NCBI RefSeq assembly: GCF_016283395.1
Contig: NZ_JAEEMU010000058.1
Span: 1-33,644 of the forward strand
Source: Ruminococcus sp.
GTDB taxonomy: Bacteria > Bacillota_A > Clostridia > Oscillospirales > Ruminococcaceae
Length of the DNA stretch: 33,644 bases
Direction: 5' to 3'
Under the pieces are notes generated by a model that ran no database searches, was not told where the DNA came from, and saw nothing but the letters and a program-made list of their open reading frames with translations. This document shows, in pieces, positions 1-7,456 of this stretch. Made by a program: the position numbers and the translations under genes. Position 1 is the stretch's first letter. Each line of letters starts with the position of its first letter.

Positions 1-491
1 AGCGTGGAAAGCTCAACGTAAACGAGCCTGTTGAGATCGTTGGTCTTTCTGACGAGAAGCTCAACACAGTTGTTACAGGTCTTGAAATGTTCAGAAAGAC
101 TCTTGACTTCTGTGAGGCTGGTGATAACGTTGGTGCTCTTCTCCGTGGTATCACAAGAGATCAGGTTGAGCGTGGACAGGTTCTTTGTAAGCCAGGCTCA
201 ATTCACCCACACACAAAGTTCAGCGGTCAGGTTTACGTACTGAAGAAGGAAGAGGGCGGCCGTCATACTCCTTTCTTCAACAACTACAGACCTCAGTTCT
301 ACTTCAGAACAACTGACGTTACTGGCGTTGTAACTCTTCCAGCTGATAAGGAAATGTGTATGCCTGGCGATAACGTTGCTATGGACGTTGAGCTCATCAC
401 TCCTATCGCTATCGAAGAAGGACTCCGTTTCGCTATCCGTGAGGGTGGTAGAACAGTTGGTTCAGGCGTTGTTACAAAGATCAACGAATAA
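1..491 (+). CDS. tuf: Elongation factor Tu, C-terminal part (5' end outside window)
   Basis: The open frame enters from the left edge (first full codon at position 3) and ends at TAA 489-491. It encodes about 162 residues matching domains II and III of EF-Tu, the GTPase that delivers aminoacyl-tRNA to the ribosome. Recognisable stretches are [56 protein letters not shown] and the C-terminal [16 protein letters not shown]. The GTP-binding domain lies upstream of the window. The codon use is that of a highly expressed gene (ggt, gtt, ctt, aac). A terminator follows 32 bp after the stop, so this is the end of its transcription unit. Confidence 0.98.
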   Translation, partial: RGKLNVNEPVEIVGLSDEKLNTVVTGLEMFRKTLDFCEAGDNVGALLRGITRDQVERGQVLCKPGSIHPHTKFSGQVYVLKKEEGGRHTPFFNNYRPQFYFRTTDVTGVVTLPADKEMCMPGDNVAMDVELITPIAIEEGLRFAIREGGRTVGSGVVTKINE

Positions 492-522
492 TTTAGTGAT
501 CATATAAATAATAACGACTTTA

Positions 523-554
523 GGCGGTCGTGCTTATAGCATGGCCGCCTTTTT
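523..554 (+). terminator. Intrinsic terminator after tuf
   Basis: Arms GGCGGTCGTGC (523-533) and GCATGGCCGCC (539-549) pair through a G-U wobble plus one mismatch, and a run of T follows (550-554). It lies between tuf and the ABC exporter genes and separates the two units. Confidence 0.85.
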
Positions 555-598
555 ACGTTATCACATTGTTATAAAATAGTCAAAGGCAGGTCGATATT

Positions 599-1510
599 AT
601 GGAATACATTCTACAGACCCAGCAGCTCAGTAAGCAGTACGGAAAATTTCACGCACTTACCAATCTTACTTTAAATGTTCCAAAGGGTGCAATATATGGT
701 ATGGTCGGACGAAACGGCGCAGGTAAAACTACATTAATCCGTATTATCACGGGTCTTAACAATCCTACTTCGGGTGAATACTCACTTTTCGGAGTAAAGA
801 ACAGTGACAAGAAGCTTCTTGAAGTCAAGATAAAGACAGGAGCTGTTGTCGAAACACCTTCACTTCACCCCGATATGACTGCAAGGGATAATCTTATCCA
901 GCAGACAAAGGCTCTCGGCATATCAAACGATAAGATAGATGAGCTACTCAAGCTGGTCGGTCTTGCTAATACAGGCAAGAAAAAGGCTAAGGACTTCTCT
1001 CTCGGTATGCGACAGAGACTTGGTATAGCTTTCTCACTTGTTGGTGATCCCGAATTTCTTATCCTTGACGAGCCTATAAACGGTCTCGACCCACAGGGTA
1101 TCATTGAAGTTCGTGAAACTATTCTCCGCCTCAATCAGGAAAAGGGCATCACTATCCTTATTTCAAGCCATATCCTCGATGAGCTTGCTCGTCTTGCCAC
1201 ACATTACGGCTTTGTCGAGCAGGGCCACGTTATCAAGGAAATGAGTGCTGAGGAGCTTGAAAAGGCTTCACGCAGATATGTTCGTGTAAACGTTAGTGAT
1301 ACAGCTGCTCTTGCAGATGTACTCAACGGTATGGGTGCTGAATTCAATATCACATCAGAAAATGAAGCTGAGATCTATACACCTGTGGAGGTAACACCTC
1401 TTGTACTCGCTCTTAATGAGAAGAACTGTTTTGTTCACTCCATGACAGAGAATCACGAAAGTCTTGAAAGCTATTTCATGAATCTTGTAGGAGGTGCTCA
1501 GAATGTCTAA
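599..1510 (+). CDS. ABC transporter ATP-binding protein, BcrA/bacitracin-export type
   Basis: This 303-residue protein is the cytosolic nucleotide-binding subunit of an ABC-2 type exporter. The Walker A motif is GRNGAGKTT (residues 37-45), the signature is FSLGMRQRLGIA, Walker B is EFLILDEP followed by the D-loop NGLDPQG, and the switch His is in ISSHILDEL. The C-terminal 70 residues form the extra domain typical of the BcrA/NatA/YtrB group. The permease gene overlaps the 3' end by 8 bp, which indicates translational coupling and one heteromeric transporter. The substrate cannot be read from sequence; this family includes antibiotic, lantibiotic and peptide exporters. No two-component genes are adjacent, unlike classic bacitracin modules. 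Confidence 0.93.
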   Translation: MEYILQTQQLSKQYGKFHALTNLTLNVPKGAIYGMVGRNGAGKTTLIRIITGLNNPTSGEYSLFGVKNSDKKLLEVKIKTGAVVETPSLHPDMTARDNLIQQTKALGISNDKIDELLKLVGLANTGKKKAKDFSLGMRQRLGIAFSLVGDPEFLILDEPINGLDPQGIIEVRETILRLNQEKGITILISSHILDELARLATHYGFVEQGHVIKEMSAEELEKASRRYVRVNVSDTAALADVLNGMGAEFNITSENEAEIYTPVEVTPLVLALNEKNCFVHSMTENHESLESYFMNLVGGAQNV

Positions 1511-2240
1511 TTTACTCGCAGAAGGTTTCAGACGACTTTTTAAAGGAAAGCGTTTTTACGTTGTTCTTACTATTATAATGGCTATCCCCGCAGCTGCCTG
1601 TATATTCATAAAAATTTTTGAGGATTCGACAGTAAATGTCGGTGATGGAATAGTATTTGGTATGATAGGCACTATGACAATGTTCATAAGTGTTACAGTT
1701 GGTCTGTTCATTATACATGATTTCAAGAACAATACCATAAGAAATAAAATAATCATCGGTCATTCAAGGACTAATATTTATCTTGCAAACCTGATAATAT
1801 CATTGGTTGTAGCTTTTATTTATCAGTTAGCTTACTGGCTCGTACTTATCGTTTTCAGTAAAACATTGCAGAGATTTGAATCATTCCCATGTAAAGAAAT
1901 TTTCGTGAATATGCTTTTTACAATTGTTATCTTATTTGCATTCACAAGTTTTTTCGTATTCCTCTGTACTTCAATAAGAAGCACAGGCGGTTTTGTACTT
2001 TCACTTATGCTTGATACCATTGTAACTATGATAGCTGGTATTGTATATATGTTCGTAAAAAATGAATTAGTCAGAGATATTATTGATTATGGTCTTCCAA
2101 GTACGCAGATTGACTGTTTTAAATATGCGCCAACAACTGTTTCTGATAACTTGATGTGGATGATACTTGTTGATATCGGTATATGCATTGTTTCAACGAT
2201 CGCAGGTATTGCAATATTCAAAAAATCTGACCTTAAATAA
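1503..2240 (+). CDS. ABC-2 type transporter permease
   Basis: This hydrophobic protein of 245 residues has about six predicted membrane segments, for example around FYVVLTIIMAIPAAACIFI, GTMTMFISVTVGLFII, ANLIISLVVAFIYQLAYWLVLIV, and the C-terminal MILVDIGICIVSTIAGIAIF. The start is ATG 1503: AGGAGG at 1489-1494 sits 8 bp before it, inside the ATPase gene. A GTG at 1494 is in frame but lies on the ribosome site itself. The gene forms a pair with the upstream ATPase and is followed at once by a terminator, so the exporter is a two-gene operon. The last residues (FKKSDLK) are a short cytosolic tail. The exported substrate is unknown. Confidence 0.88.
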   Translation: MSNLLAEGFRRLFKGKRFYVVLTIIMAIPAAACIFIKIFEDSTVNVGDGIVFGMIGTMTMFISVTVGLFIIHDFKNNTIRNKIIIGHSRTNIYLANLIISLVVAFIYQLAYWLVLIVFSKTLQRFESFPCKEIFVNMLFTIVILFAFTSFFVFLCTSIRSTGGFVLSLMLDTIVTMIAGIVYMFVKNELVRDIIDYGLPSTQIDCFKYAPTTVSDNLMWMILVDIGICIVSTIAGIAIFKKSDLK

Positions 2241-2247
2241 CTGTTTT

Positions 2248-2275
2248 GAAGCTTCCTTCGGGGAGCTTCTTTTTT
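2248..2275 (+). terminator. Intrinsic terminator after ABC exporter operon
   Basis: Stem GAAGCTTCC (2248-2256) pairs with GGGAGCTTC (2261-2269) across a TTCG tetraloop, with one T-G wobble. Six T follow (2270-2275). Confidence 0.92.
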
Positions 2276-2372
2276 ATGCACTTTTCTTTACTGATGATAC
2301 TATATTATATGTTAAAATAGATACCAAAGCACTAAAAAGCAAATATGCACAGTAAAAAAGTACTATATTTCA

Positions 2373-2401
2373 TTGCTAAATTCACGAAAACAATGTATAA
2401 T
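2373..2401 (+). promoter_or_regulatory. Sigma-70-type promoter for pectate lyase
   Basis: -35 TTGCTA (2373-2378), a 17-bp spacer and -10 TATAAT (2396-2401). Transcription would begin near 2408, about 35 bp before the ATG at 2444. This also argues against any upstream in-frame start for the pectate lyase. Confidence 0.7.
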
Positions 2402-2443
2402 GTTAATATAGAAAGTATAGCTTTTTATCAGGAGGGTGTTAAA

Positions 2444-5002
2444 ATGAATATAGAGTTGAAAAGACTAACTGCCCTGCTAATGGGAGTAGTGACTGTTTTC
2501 GGAAGCAGTTCTGTATATGCTCCAAAGCAGAGCGGCAGGATAACCACAGCTTCTGCGGCAGGGAAGATACTTGCATTCCCCGGAGCTGTAGGCGGCGGAA
2601 AATACGCCACAGGCGGACGCGGCGGCGAAGTATATCACGTAACTAACCTCAATGACAGCGGCGAAGGTTCTTTCCGCGACGCTGTAAGCAAATCGGGAAG
2701 AATAGTTGTTTTTGATGTCAGCGGCACTATCGAATTGCAGGGAAATATACTCTGTTCCAGCAATGTTACGATTGCAGGTCAGACTGCTCCTGGCGGTTCG
2801 GGCATAACTCTGAAAAACTACAAAATGGGTATGTCGGGAGACAATATAATCTGCCGATATATAAGCTCACGTCCGGGGCCTTATGCTTCTACCAGCTCGG
2901 GCAATGACGCATGGGGCGGCGCAAAGGGCTCAAATTCCATAATCGACCACTGCTCAATGGGCTGGACTACTGATGAACAGTGGGGACTTTACTCCAATAA
3001 CACAAACTATACCGTTCAGTATTCCGTGCTCGGTCCTGCGGACTCATGGGGCGGACACAAGAAGGGGCTTCACGGTTTCGGGATAATGCTCGGCAAGGGT
3101 GATCTGACCTTTGACCATAACCTTATTATCCATAATGTTTCCCGAAACTTCCGCGGAAAAGTGCCTGACCAGTACACAGCGGATTTCACCAATAATATCA
3201 TCTATGACTGGGGCTACCAGACGACTTACGGCACTATCGGACATCTTAACTACGTGAACAATACTCTCAAGGCAGGCAACTCCACAACGGGCGGCTATCA
3301 CTATATGTACGTTGACAGTACAACAAAGCCTGAGAATTTCAAGGTATACTGTGCAGGCAACCGCCTTATAAACAAGGACGGCTCGTTCCACAGTGTCACT
3401 AATGACAACTGGGCAGGCGTTACAGTCAAGGACGGCATAGGCATAACCAAAAATAACCTTTACAGCAGCACGGCATTCCCTATAAATTCGGACGGTGAGA
3501 ACCTGTCCACAGCTATGACTTGCGAAAGTGCGGCTGCTTCATACGACCACGTTATTAGCTTTGCAGGTAACGGTATCTCACCTGATAAGCGTACAGCTAT
3601 TGACAGGCAGTGCGCCGAGGAGACTAAAAACGGTACGGGACAGTGCAGCGGTACTGCGGCATATGACTCGTCTGAGGCTAATCTCAGCAAGTACAACATA
3701 AAATGCGGAGTTACCTACAGTTACCCGTCAGCAGTTACCAAAAAGGAAATAACCGATGCCGATAACGACGGTATGGACGATAGCTGGGAGCTTGCCCGCG
3801 GACTTGACCCGACCGATCCCGACGACTATGCAGACGATTACTGCGGTCAGGGATATATGAATATCGAGTATTACATCAATGACCTTACGGTGAATTCGTT
3901 CCCCGAGGGTGTTGTGAAGCTTTCTCCTACAGACGGCAATTTCACATCTGTTAAAACAGTATCCGCTTTTGAGACTATCGAGGCTGAGAGCTTCACAGAT
4001 CAGGACGGAATTCAGACCGAGGCAGGCACAGGCTTCGGCAATATAGGCTATATTCAGAATGGCAGCTGGGCAAAGTACAGCGATATCAGCTTCGGAACTG
4101 GTGCAAAGAGCTTCAAGGCTAAGCTTGCAGGAAATACCTGTACTATGGAGCTTTACCTCGACAGCATGAGCGGTGAGCCTGCGGCAAAGATAGACTTTGC
4201 AGGTTCGGGAAGCTTCACTGATTACGTGGAGATAGAAGCAGGAATACCGAAGATCAGCGGCAAGCATGACCTGTATATAAAGTTCACAGGCGGCAGCGGT
4301 TATCTTGTAAATGTGGACAGCTTCGTATTCGGCAAGGACGCACCTCCGCTGAGCGGAAAGGTCTTTAAGAATGTTGAAGTCACTGAACAGGCAAATCCCG
4401 ACTCATGGAAGATAGCTTCAAATGCAGCTGTAGGTTCGCTCATATTCGGCGACAGGGAGTTCAAGATCTCGGAGCTCCAGTCTAATCTTGAAGGTGCAGA
4501 GATACTCCTTACTTCATGCGATGCCAAGGGTACAACAGGCGATGCTGCGTACTTTACGGCAGGAAGCGATATGTCGCTTTATGTGGGACTCGACAGCCGC
4601 GTGGAAAATGTTCCCCAGTGGCTCGGCGATTATACCCTTATGAGAACGCTGTGCAAGTCGGATAACGATGTTACATTTATGATGTATAAAAAAGAGGTCA
4701 AGGCAGGTGAGAAGGTAACTCTCGGCAGCAACGGACAGACATACAAGTGCGTTAACTATATCGTTATGGGAGTCCCTGCGGTCAATATCGCTCCCGTATA
4801 TTCTGTGGGAGATTTAAACAACGACGGATATATTGGTATCTCTGACCTTGTAACGCTGCAAAATCACCTGTTAGGAAAGATGCTGCTGATACAGGAGCAG
4901 TTTGAATATGCTGATATAAACGGTGACGGAGATATAGACGTATTCGACAGCGTTGACCTGAGAAAGCTTATTATCTCGGGAATGGAAATCATAATGGATT
5001 AA
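2444..5002 (+). CDS. Secreted pectate lyase (PL1-like) with CBM6, an unassigned module and C-terminal dockerin
   Basis: This is an 852-residue secreted enzyme. Start ATG 2444 follows AGGAGGG (2430-2436). Residues 1-26 look like a signal peptide ending SSVYA. A right-handed beta-helix domain (about 40-400) carries FPGAVGGGKYATGGRGGEVY, NDSGEGSFRDAV and RNFRGK, as in PL1-type pectate lyases that cleave polygalacturonate by beta-elimination with Ca. A Ca-binding-like DADNDGMDDSWE segment follows, then a CBM6-like domain (about 509-630, IEAESF to YLVNVDSFVFG). Next comes a roughly 140-residue module that I cannot name (GSLIFGDREF, WLGDYTLM). A two-repeat type I dockerin ends the protein (about 788-848: GDLNNDGYIGISDLVTLQNHL and YADINGDGDIDVFDSVDLRKL). 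The dockerin implies assembly on a cohesin scaffold. The exact CAZy family is an inference from motifs. Confidence 0.9.
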   Translation: MNIELKRLTALLMGVVTVFGSSSVYAPKQSGRITTASAAGKILAFPGAVGGGKYATGGRGGEVYHVTNLNDSGEGSFRDAVSKSGRIVVFDVSGTIELQGNILCSSNVTIAGQTAPGGSGITLKNYKMGMSGDNIICRYISSRPGPYASTSSGNDAWGGAKGSNSIIDHCSMGWTTDEQWGLYSNNTNYTVQYSVLGPADSWGGHKKGLHGFGIMLGKGDLTFDHNLIIHNVSRNFRGKVPDQYTADFTNNIIYDWGYQTTYGTIGHLNYVNNTLKAGNSTTGGYHYMYVDSTTKPENFKVYCAGNRLINKDGSFHSVTNDNWAGVTVKDGIGITKNNLYSSTAFPINSDGENLSTAMTCESAAASYDHVISFAGNGISPDKRTAIDRQCAEETKNGTGQCSGTAAYDSSEANLSKYNIKCGVTYSYPSAVTKKEITDADNDGMDDSWELARGLDPTDPDDYADDYCGQGYMNIEYYINDLTVNSFPEGVVKLSPTDGNFTSVKTVSAFETIEAESFTDQDGIQTEAGTGFGNIGYIQNGSWAKYSDISFGTGAKSFKAKLAGNTCTMELYLDSMSGEPAAKIDFAGSGSFTDYVEIEAGIPKISGKHDLYIKFTGGSGYLVNVDSFVFGKDAPPLSGKVFKNVEVTEQANPDSWKIASNAAVGSLIFGDREFKISELQSNLEGAEILLTSCDAKGTTGDAAYFTAGSDMSLYVGLDSRVENVPQWLGDYTLMRTLCKSDNDVTFMMYKKEVKAGEKVTLGSNGQTYKCVNYIVMGVPAVNIAPVYSVGDLNNDGYIGISDLVTLQNHLLGKMLLIQEQFEYADINGDGDIDVFDSVDLRKLIISGMEIIMD

Positions 5003-5022
5003 GCTAAATTTTGATTTGAGCC

Positions 5023-5057
5023 GTTAGCCTATTGTAGGGGCGGATATTATCCGCCCG
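5023..5057 (+). repeat. 35-bp direct repeat, left copy (partner 7247-7281)
   Basis: This copy matches 7247-7281 at 33 of 35 positions in the same orientation. The two copies flank asnB and the hairpin cluster. It includes the TGTAGGGG head and a perfect palindrome with 9-bp arms GGGCGGATA/TATCCGCCC around a single T. Confidence 0.9.
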
Positions 5058-5087
5058 AAATGTAGGGGACGGCGTCCTCGACGTCCC
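5033..5087 (+). repeat. Two TGTAGGG-headed palindromes
   Basis: Unit one (5033-5057) has 9-bp arms and a 1-base centre. Unit two (5061-5087) has arms GGGACGGCG and CGACGTCCC around a TCCT loop, with one internal mismatch. They belong to the same variable-arm family as the copies at 7257-7394 and 22199-22461. Confidence 0.85.
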
Positions 5088-5097
5088 ATTAATGGAA

Positions 5098-5321
5098 CGC
5101 CTTCTCTTGCAAGGCGACCCTAATCGTGTCCGGCACCCTCTGTCCTACGGACATCTCCCTGCACAGCAGGGAGTCACCCTCTTCAAAAACAGTCCACTGG
5201 ACTGTTTTTGAATTCACCCTTTGCGATGCGCCTTCGTATTATTTCGCTGTTCATTAAAAAATGGGAACAGCGACCAGAGACGCTGTCTCTGGACTCTGCC
5301 AAAGGAACACAGTCCCTTTGG
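5098..5321. repeat. Chain of seven short inverted repeats (hairpin cluster)
   Basis: This intergenic stretch between two convergent genes holds successive inverted repeats: CGCCTT/AAGGCG (5098-5116), TGTCC/GGACA (5141-5153), CTCCCTGC/GCAGGGAG (5155-5173), a perfect 15-bp-arm palindrome (5182-5212), CGCTGTTC/GAACAGCG (5245-5272), CCAGAGAC/GTCTCTGG (5274-5292) and CCAAAGG/CCTTTGG (5299-5321). I see no protein gene of its own here. The 5182-5212 element may also end the pectate lyase and asnB transcripts. The stretch could be one composite repeat or an RNA-forming element. Confidence 0.75.
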
Positions 5322-5368
5322 AATCCCGTTCATACGCTCGGCAAGTTTTTACGCTACTAAATTATGAT

Positions 5369-7186
5369 TTATGTGAGCTTTATATCGAATCGTTCCAGCC
5401 AGTAATTGAGCTGAATAAAAAATGCGATAGTCTGGGGCAGATTCATGAGCTGACCGTACCATTGTACGTGTTCCTCATGCCGCAGCAGCTTTTCGAGTTC
5501 CTCGCGTTTTACGAGCTGAGTGAGCCTTTCACCGCCGTTGTCAAGGATATCACGCAGCTTCGCGGTAACTCCCTCAAGAAACGCAGGATTATGAGTTTTC
5601 GGATATGGACTTTTCTTGCGCCACAGGACTTTTTCGGGCAGCCATTCCTTCATGGCTTCGCGGAGAAGTCCTTTTTCTCTGCCCATATAGTCCTTGTACT
5701 CCCACGGCACGTTATAAAGGTATTCGGCAATGCGGTAGTCGCAGAAGGGTACACGGACTTCAAGTCCGCTGTACATGGACATTCTGTCCTTGCGGTCAAG
5801 GAGAGTCTGCATGAACCAGTGGAAATTCAGCTGTGTCATCTCGCGCATACGGTATTCCAGGGGACTGTCCTCAGGGAGCTTCATTGCGTAGTCGGCAGTC
5901 TTACGGTACGCGCTGTAAACGTATTCCTCCGCATCTATTTTAGCGGCGTAGTCATTGCAGATGAAGCGTTTGCGGTATGCAGTGCTCTGCGCCCACGGGA
6001 AACCGTCAGTCATGCGGATATCCTTATCCCTGTACCACGGATAGCCGCCGAATATCTCGTCTGCGCACTCGCCCGAAAGTGCGACTGTGCCGTGTTTTTT
6101 TATCTCACGGCAGAAGAGCAGGAGGGAAGCGTCCACATCTGCCATTCCGGGGAGCCCCCGTGCTTCCGTGGCTTCATCGAGAGCGGCTATAAGCTCGGGA
6201 GTATCCACTACTGTCCAGTGGTGGTCTGTACCCAGATATTCAGCCATACAGGAGATGTATTCGGGGTCGCTGTCAGGCTGAAAATGGCTGCTTTGGAAGT
6301 ATTTATCGTTATCGCGGTAGTCTACGGAAAATGTGGAGAGCGTTTTGCCCTGCTTTTTCAGCTCGGAAGCTGCCACCGAGGATATAAGACTTGAATCCAG
6401 TCCGCCCGAAAGAAAGGTGCATACAGGCACATCTGAAACAAGCTGACGGTGGATAGAGTCAAGGACAAGCTCACGAACGTGCTCGGCAGTCTGCTCAAAG
6501 CTCTCGTGGAGCTCATACGCCCGAAGCCGCCAGTATTCCCACAGCCGCAGTCCTTCCGCGCTGTAATAGCCGCACCAGCCTGCAGTAAGCTCCTTGACTC
6601 CGCGAATGACACCGCAGCCCATTGTTCTTCCCGGAGCAATGAGGAGAAGTTCAGCCGCGCCCTGAGCGTCTATCTCATGCGGGATATCGGGGTGTTCAAG
6701 AAGAGCAGGGAGCTCCGAGGCAAAGATGAGCTTTTTGCCCGTATCATAGTAAAAAAACGGCTTTACGCCTATCCTGTCACGGGCAAGGAAAACGCGGTGT
6801 TCCTGTTCATCATATATGGCAAATGCGAAGATACCATTGAATTTGTCAACACAGGAGCTGCCCCATTTTATGTAGCTTTTGAGGACTACCTCCGTGTCGG
6901 AATGAGTATCGAATGAAAAATCTTCGGACAGCTCTTTGCGGAGTTCATCGGTGTTGTAAAGCTCACCGTTGTATACTATCGTATATTTCCCGAAGCTCAT
7001 AGGCTGTCTGCCGCCGTCAATGTCTATGACTGCAAGACGGGTGTGGATAAGTGCAGCTTCACGGGTCAGTGTCATGCTGTGCTGGTCGGGACCGCGGCGC
7101 AGAAGCGCACGCTGCATTTTCTCGTAAATCTTCATATCCTCGCGCATATCTTCAATAAAGCTGATAGCTCCTGCAATTCCGCACAT
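5369..7186 (-). CDS. asnB: Asparagine synthetase (glutamine-hydrolysing)
   Basis: This 605-residue class II amidotransferase makes asparagine from aspartate, ATP and glutamine in the cytosol. The start is set by the catalytic N-terminal Cys, MCGIAGAISF, at 7186. It is preceded by a GGAGAG ribosome site; an in-frame start 11 codons upstream would bury Cys2 and is not used. The glutaminase domain spans roughly residues 1-200 (RGPDQHS, HTRLAVIDIDGGRQPM, YNGELYN). The synthetase domain carries the PP-loop SGGLDSS at about residue 260, then ALSGECADEIFGGYPWYRD and the C-terminal LRGE-equivalent REKGLLREAMKEWLP with VLWRKKSPYPKTHNP. Length and motifs are complete. The stop codon lies inside a 14-base repeat (5358-5371). 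The gene is monocistronic, flanked by palindromic repeats on both sides. Confidence 0.96.
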   Translation of the reverse strand: MCGIAGAISFIEDMREDMKIYEKMQRALLRRGPDQHSMTLTREAALIHTRLAVIDIDGGRQPMSFGKYTIVYNGELYNTDELRKELSEDFSFDTHSDTEVVLKSYIKWGSSCVDKFNGIFAFAIYDEQEHRVFLARDRIGVKPFFYYDTGKKLIFASELPALLEHPDIPHEIDAQGAAELLLIAPGRTMGCGVIRGVKELTAGWCGYYSAEGLRLWEYWRLRAYELHESFEQTAEHVRELVLDSIHRQLVSDVPVCTFLSGGLDSSLISSVAASELKKQGKTLSTFSVDYRDNDKYFQSSHFQPDSDPEYISCMAEYLGTDHHWTVVDTPELIAALDEATEARGLPGMADVDASLLLFCREIKKHGTVALSGECADEIFGGYPWYRDKDIRMTDGFPWAQSTAYRKRFICNDYAAKIDAEEYVYSAYRKTADYAMKLPEDSPLEYRMREMTQLNFHWFMQTLLDRKDRMSMYSGLEVRVPFCDYRIAEYLYNVPWEYKDYMGREKGLLREAMKEWLPEKVLWRKKSPYPKTHNPAFLEGVTAKLRDILDNGGERLTQLVKREELEKLLRHEEHVQWYGQLMNLPQTIAFFIQLNYWLERFDIKLT

Positions 7187-7224
7187 AATATCTCTCCACC
7201 GCTTTACAGCATACGGCACGCTGG

Positions 7225-7252
7225 TTTTAGCCTTTAGCCCTTAGCCATTAGC
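7225..7252 (+). repeat. Heptamer tandem repeat, four copies of NNTTAGC
   Basis: TTTTAGC, CTTTAGC, CCTTAGC and CATTAGC lie head to tail with exact 7-bp spacing, directly before a TGTAGGG palindrome and 38 bp upstream of the asnB start codon. Confidence 0.85.
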
Positions 7253-7281
7253 CAATTGTAGGGGCGGATATTATCCGCCCG
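7247..7281 (+). repeat. 35-bp direct repeat, right copy (partner 5023-5057)
   Basis: Same orientation as 5023-5057, differing at two positions. It lies upstream of asnB (which reads leftwards), so asnB is bracketed by the pair. Confidence 0.9.
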
Positions 7282-7394
7282 TGTATAACTTGCGCAATAA
7301 AATAACATGAACCAATGTGTAGGGGAGGGCGCCCTCGCCCTCCCGCGTGGGTATGTATTATTATTGCGGGAGCCCGAGGGCGGGCTCCCCTACA
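7257..7394. repeat. Three variable-arm TGTAGGG palindromes upstream of asnB
   Basis: Units: 7257-7281 (arms GGGCGGATA/TATCCGCCC), 7318-7345 (arms GGGAGGGCG/CGCCCTCCC, loop CCCT) and an inverted unit 7367-7394 (read on the minus strand: head TGTAGGGG, arms GGGAGCCCG/CGGGCTCCC, loop CCCT). The first two heads are 61 bp apart. The last two face each other, giving 10-bp terminal inverted repeats. The region 7187-7419 contains no gene. Confidence 0.85.
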
Positions 7395-7419
7395 AATGTA
7401 AATTATGATTTATTATATG

Positions 7420-7448
7420 AAAAAGACCTCTGATGTGTGTCAGAGGTC
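7420..7448 (-). terminator. Intrinsic terminator after pflA
   Basis: Arms GACCTCTGA (7425-7433) and TCAGAGGTC (7440-7448) form a perfect 9-bp stem. On the minus strand it is followed by TTTTT (7420-7424). It begins 9 bp after the pflA stop codon. Confidence 0.93.
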
Positions 7449-7456
7449 GTGAGATA

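Noticed and set aside
2345..2443. Upstream in-frame start for the pectate lyase giving 33 more residues
   Set aside because: It lies upstream of the promoter (2373-2401), lacks a ribosome site, and would place non-signal residues before a good signal peptide at ATG 2444.
5261..6394. 377-codon plus-strand open frame opposite asnB
   Set aside because: It lies antisense to a complete, motif-rich asnB, has no family features, and begins within a hairpin cluster; it is a shadow of asnB codon bias.
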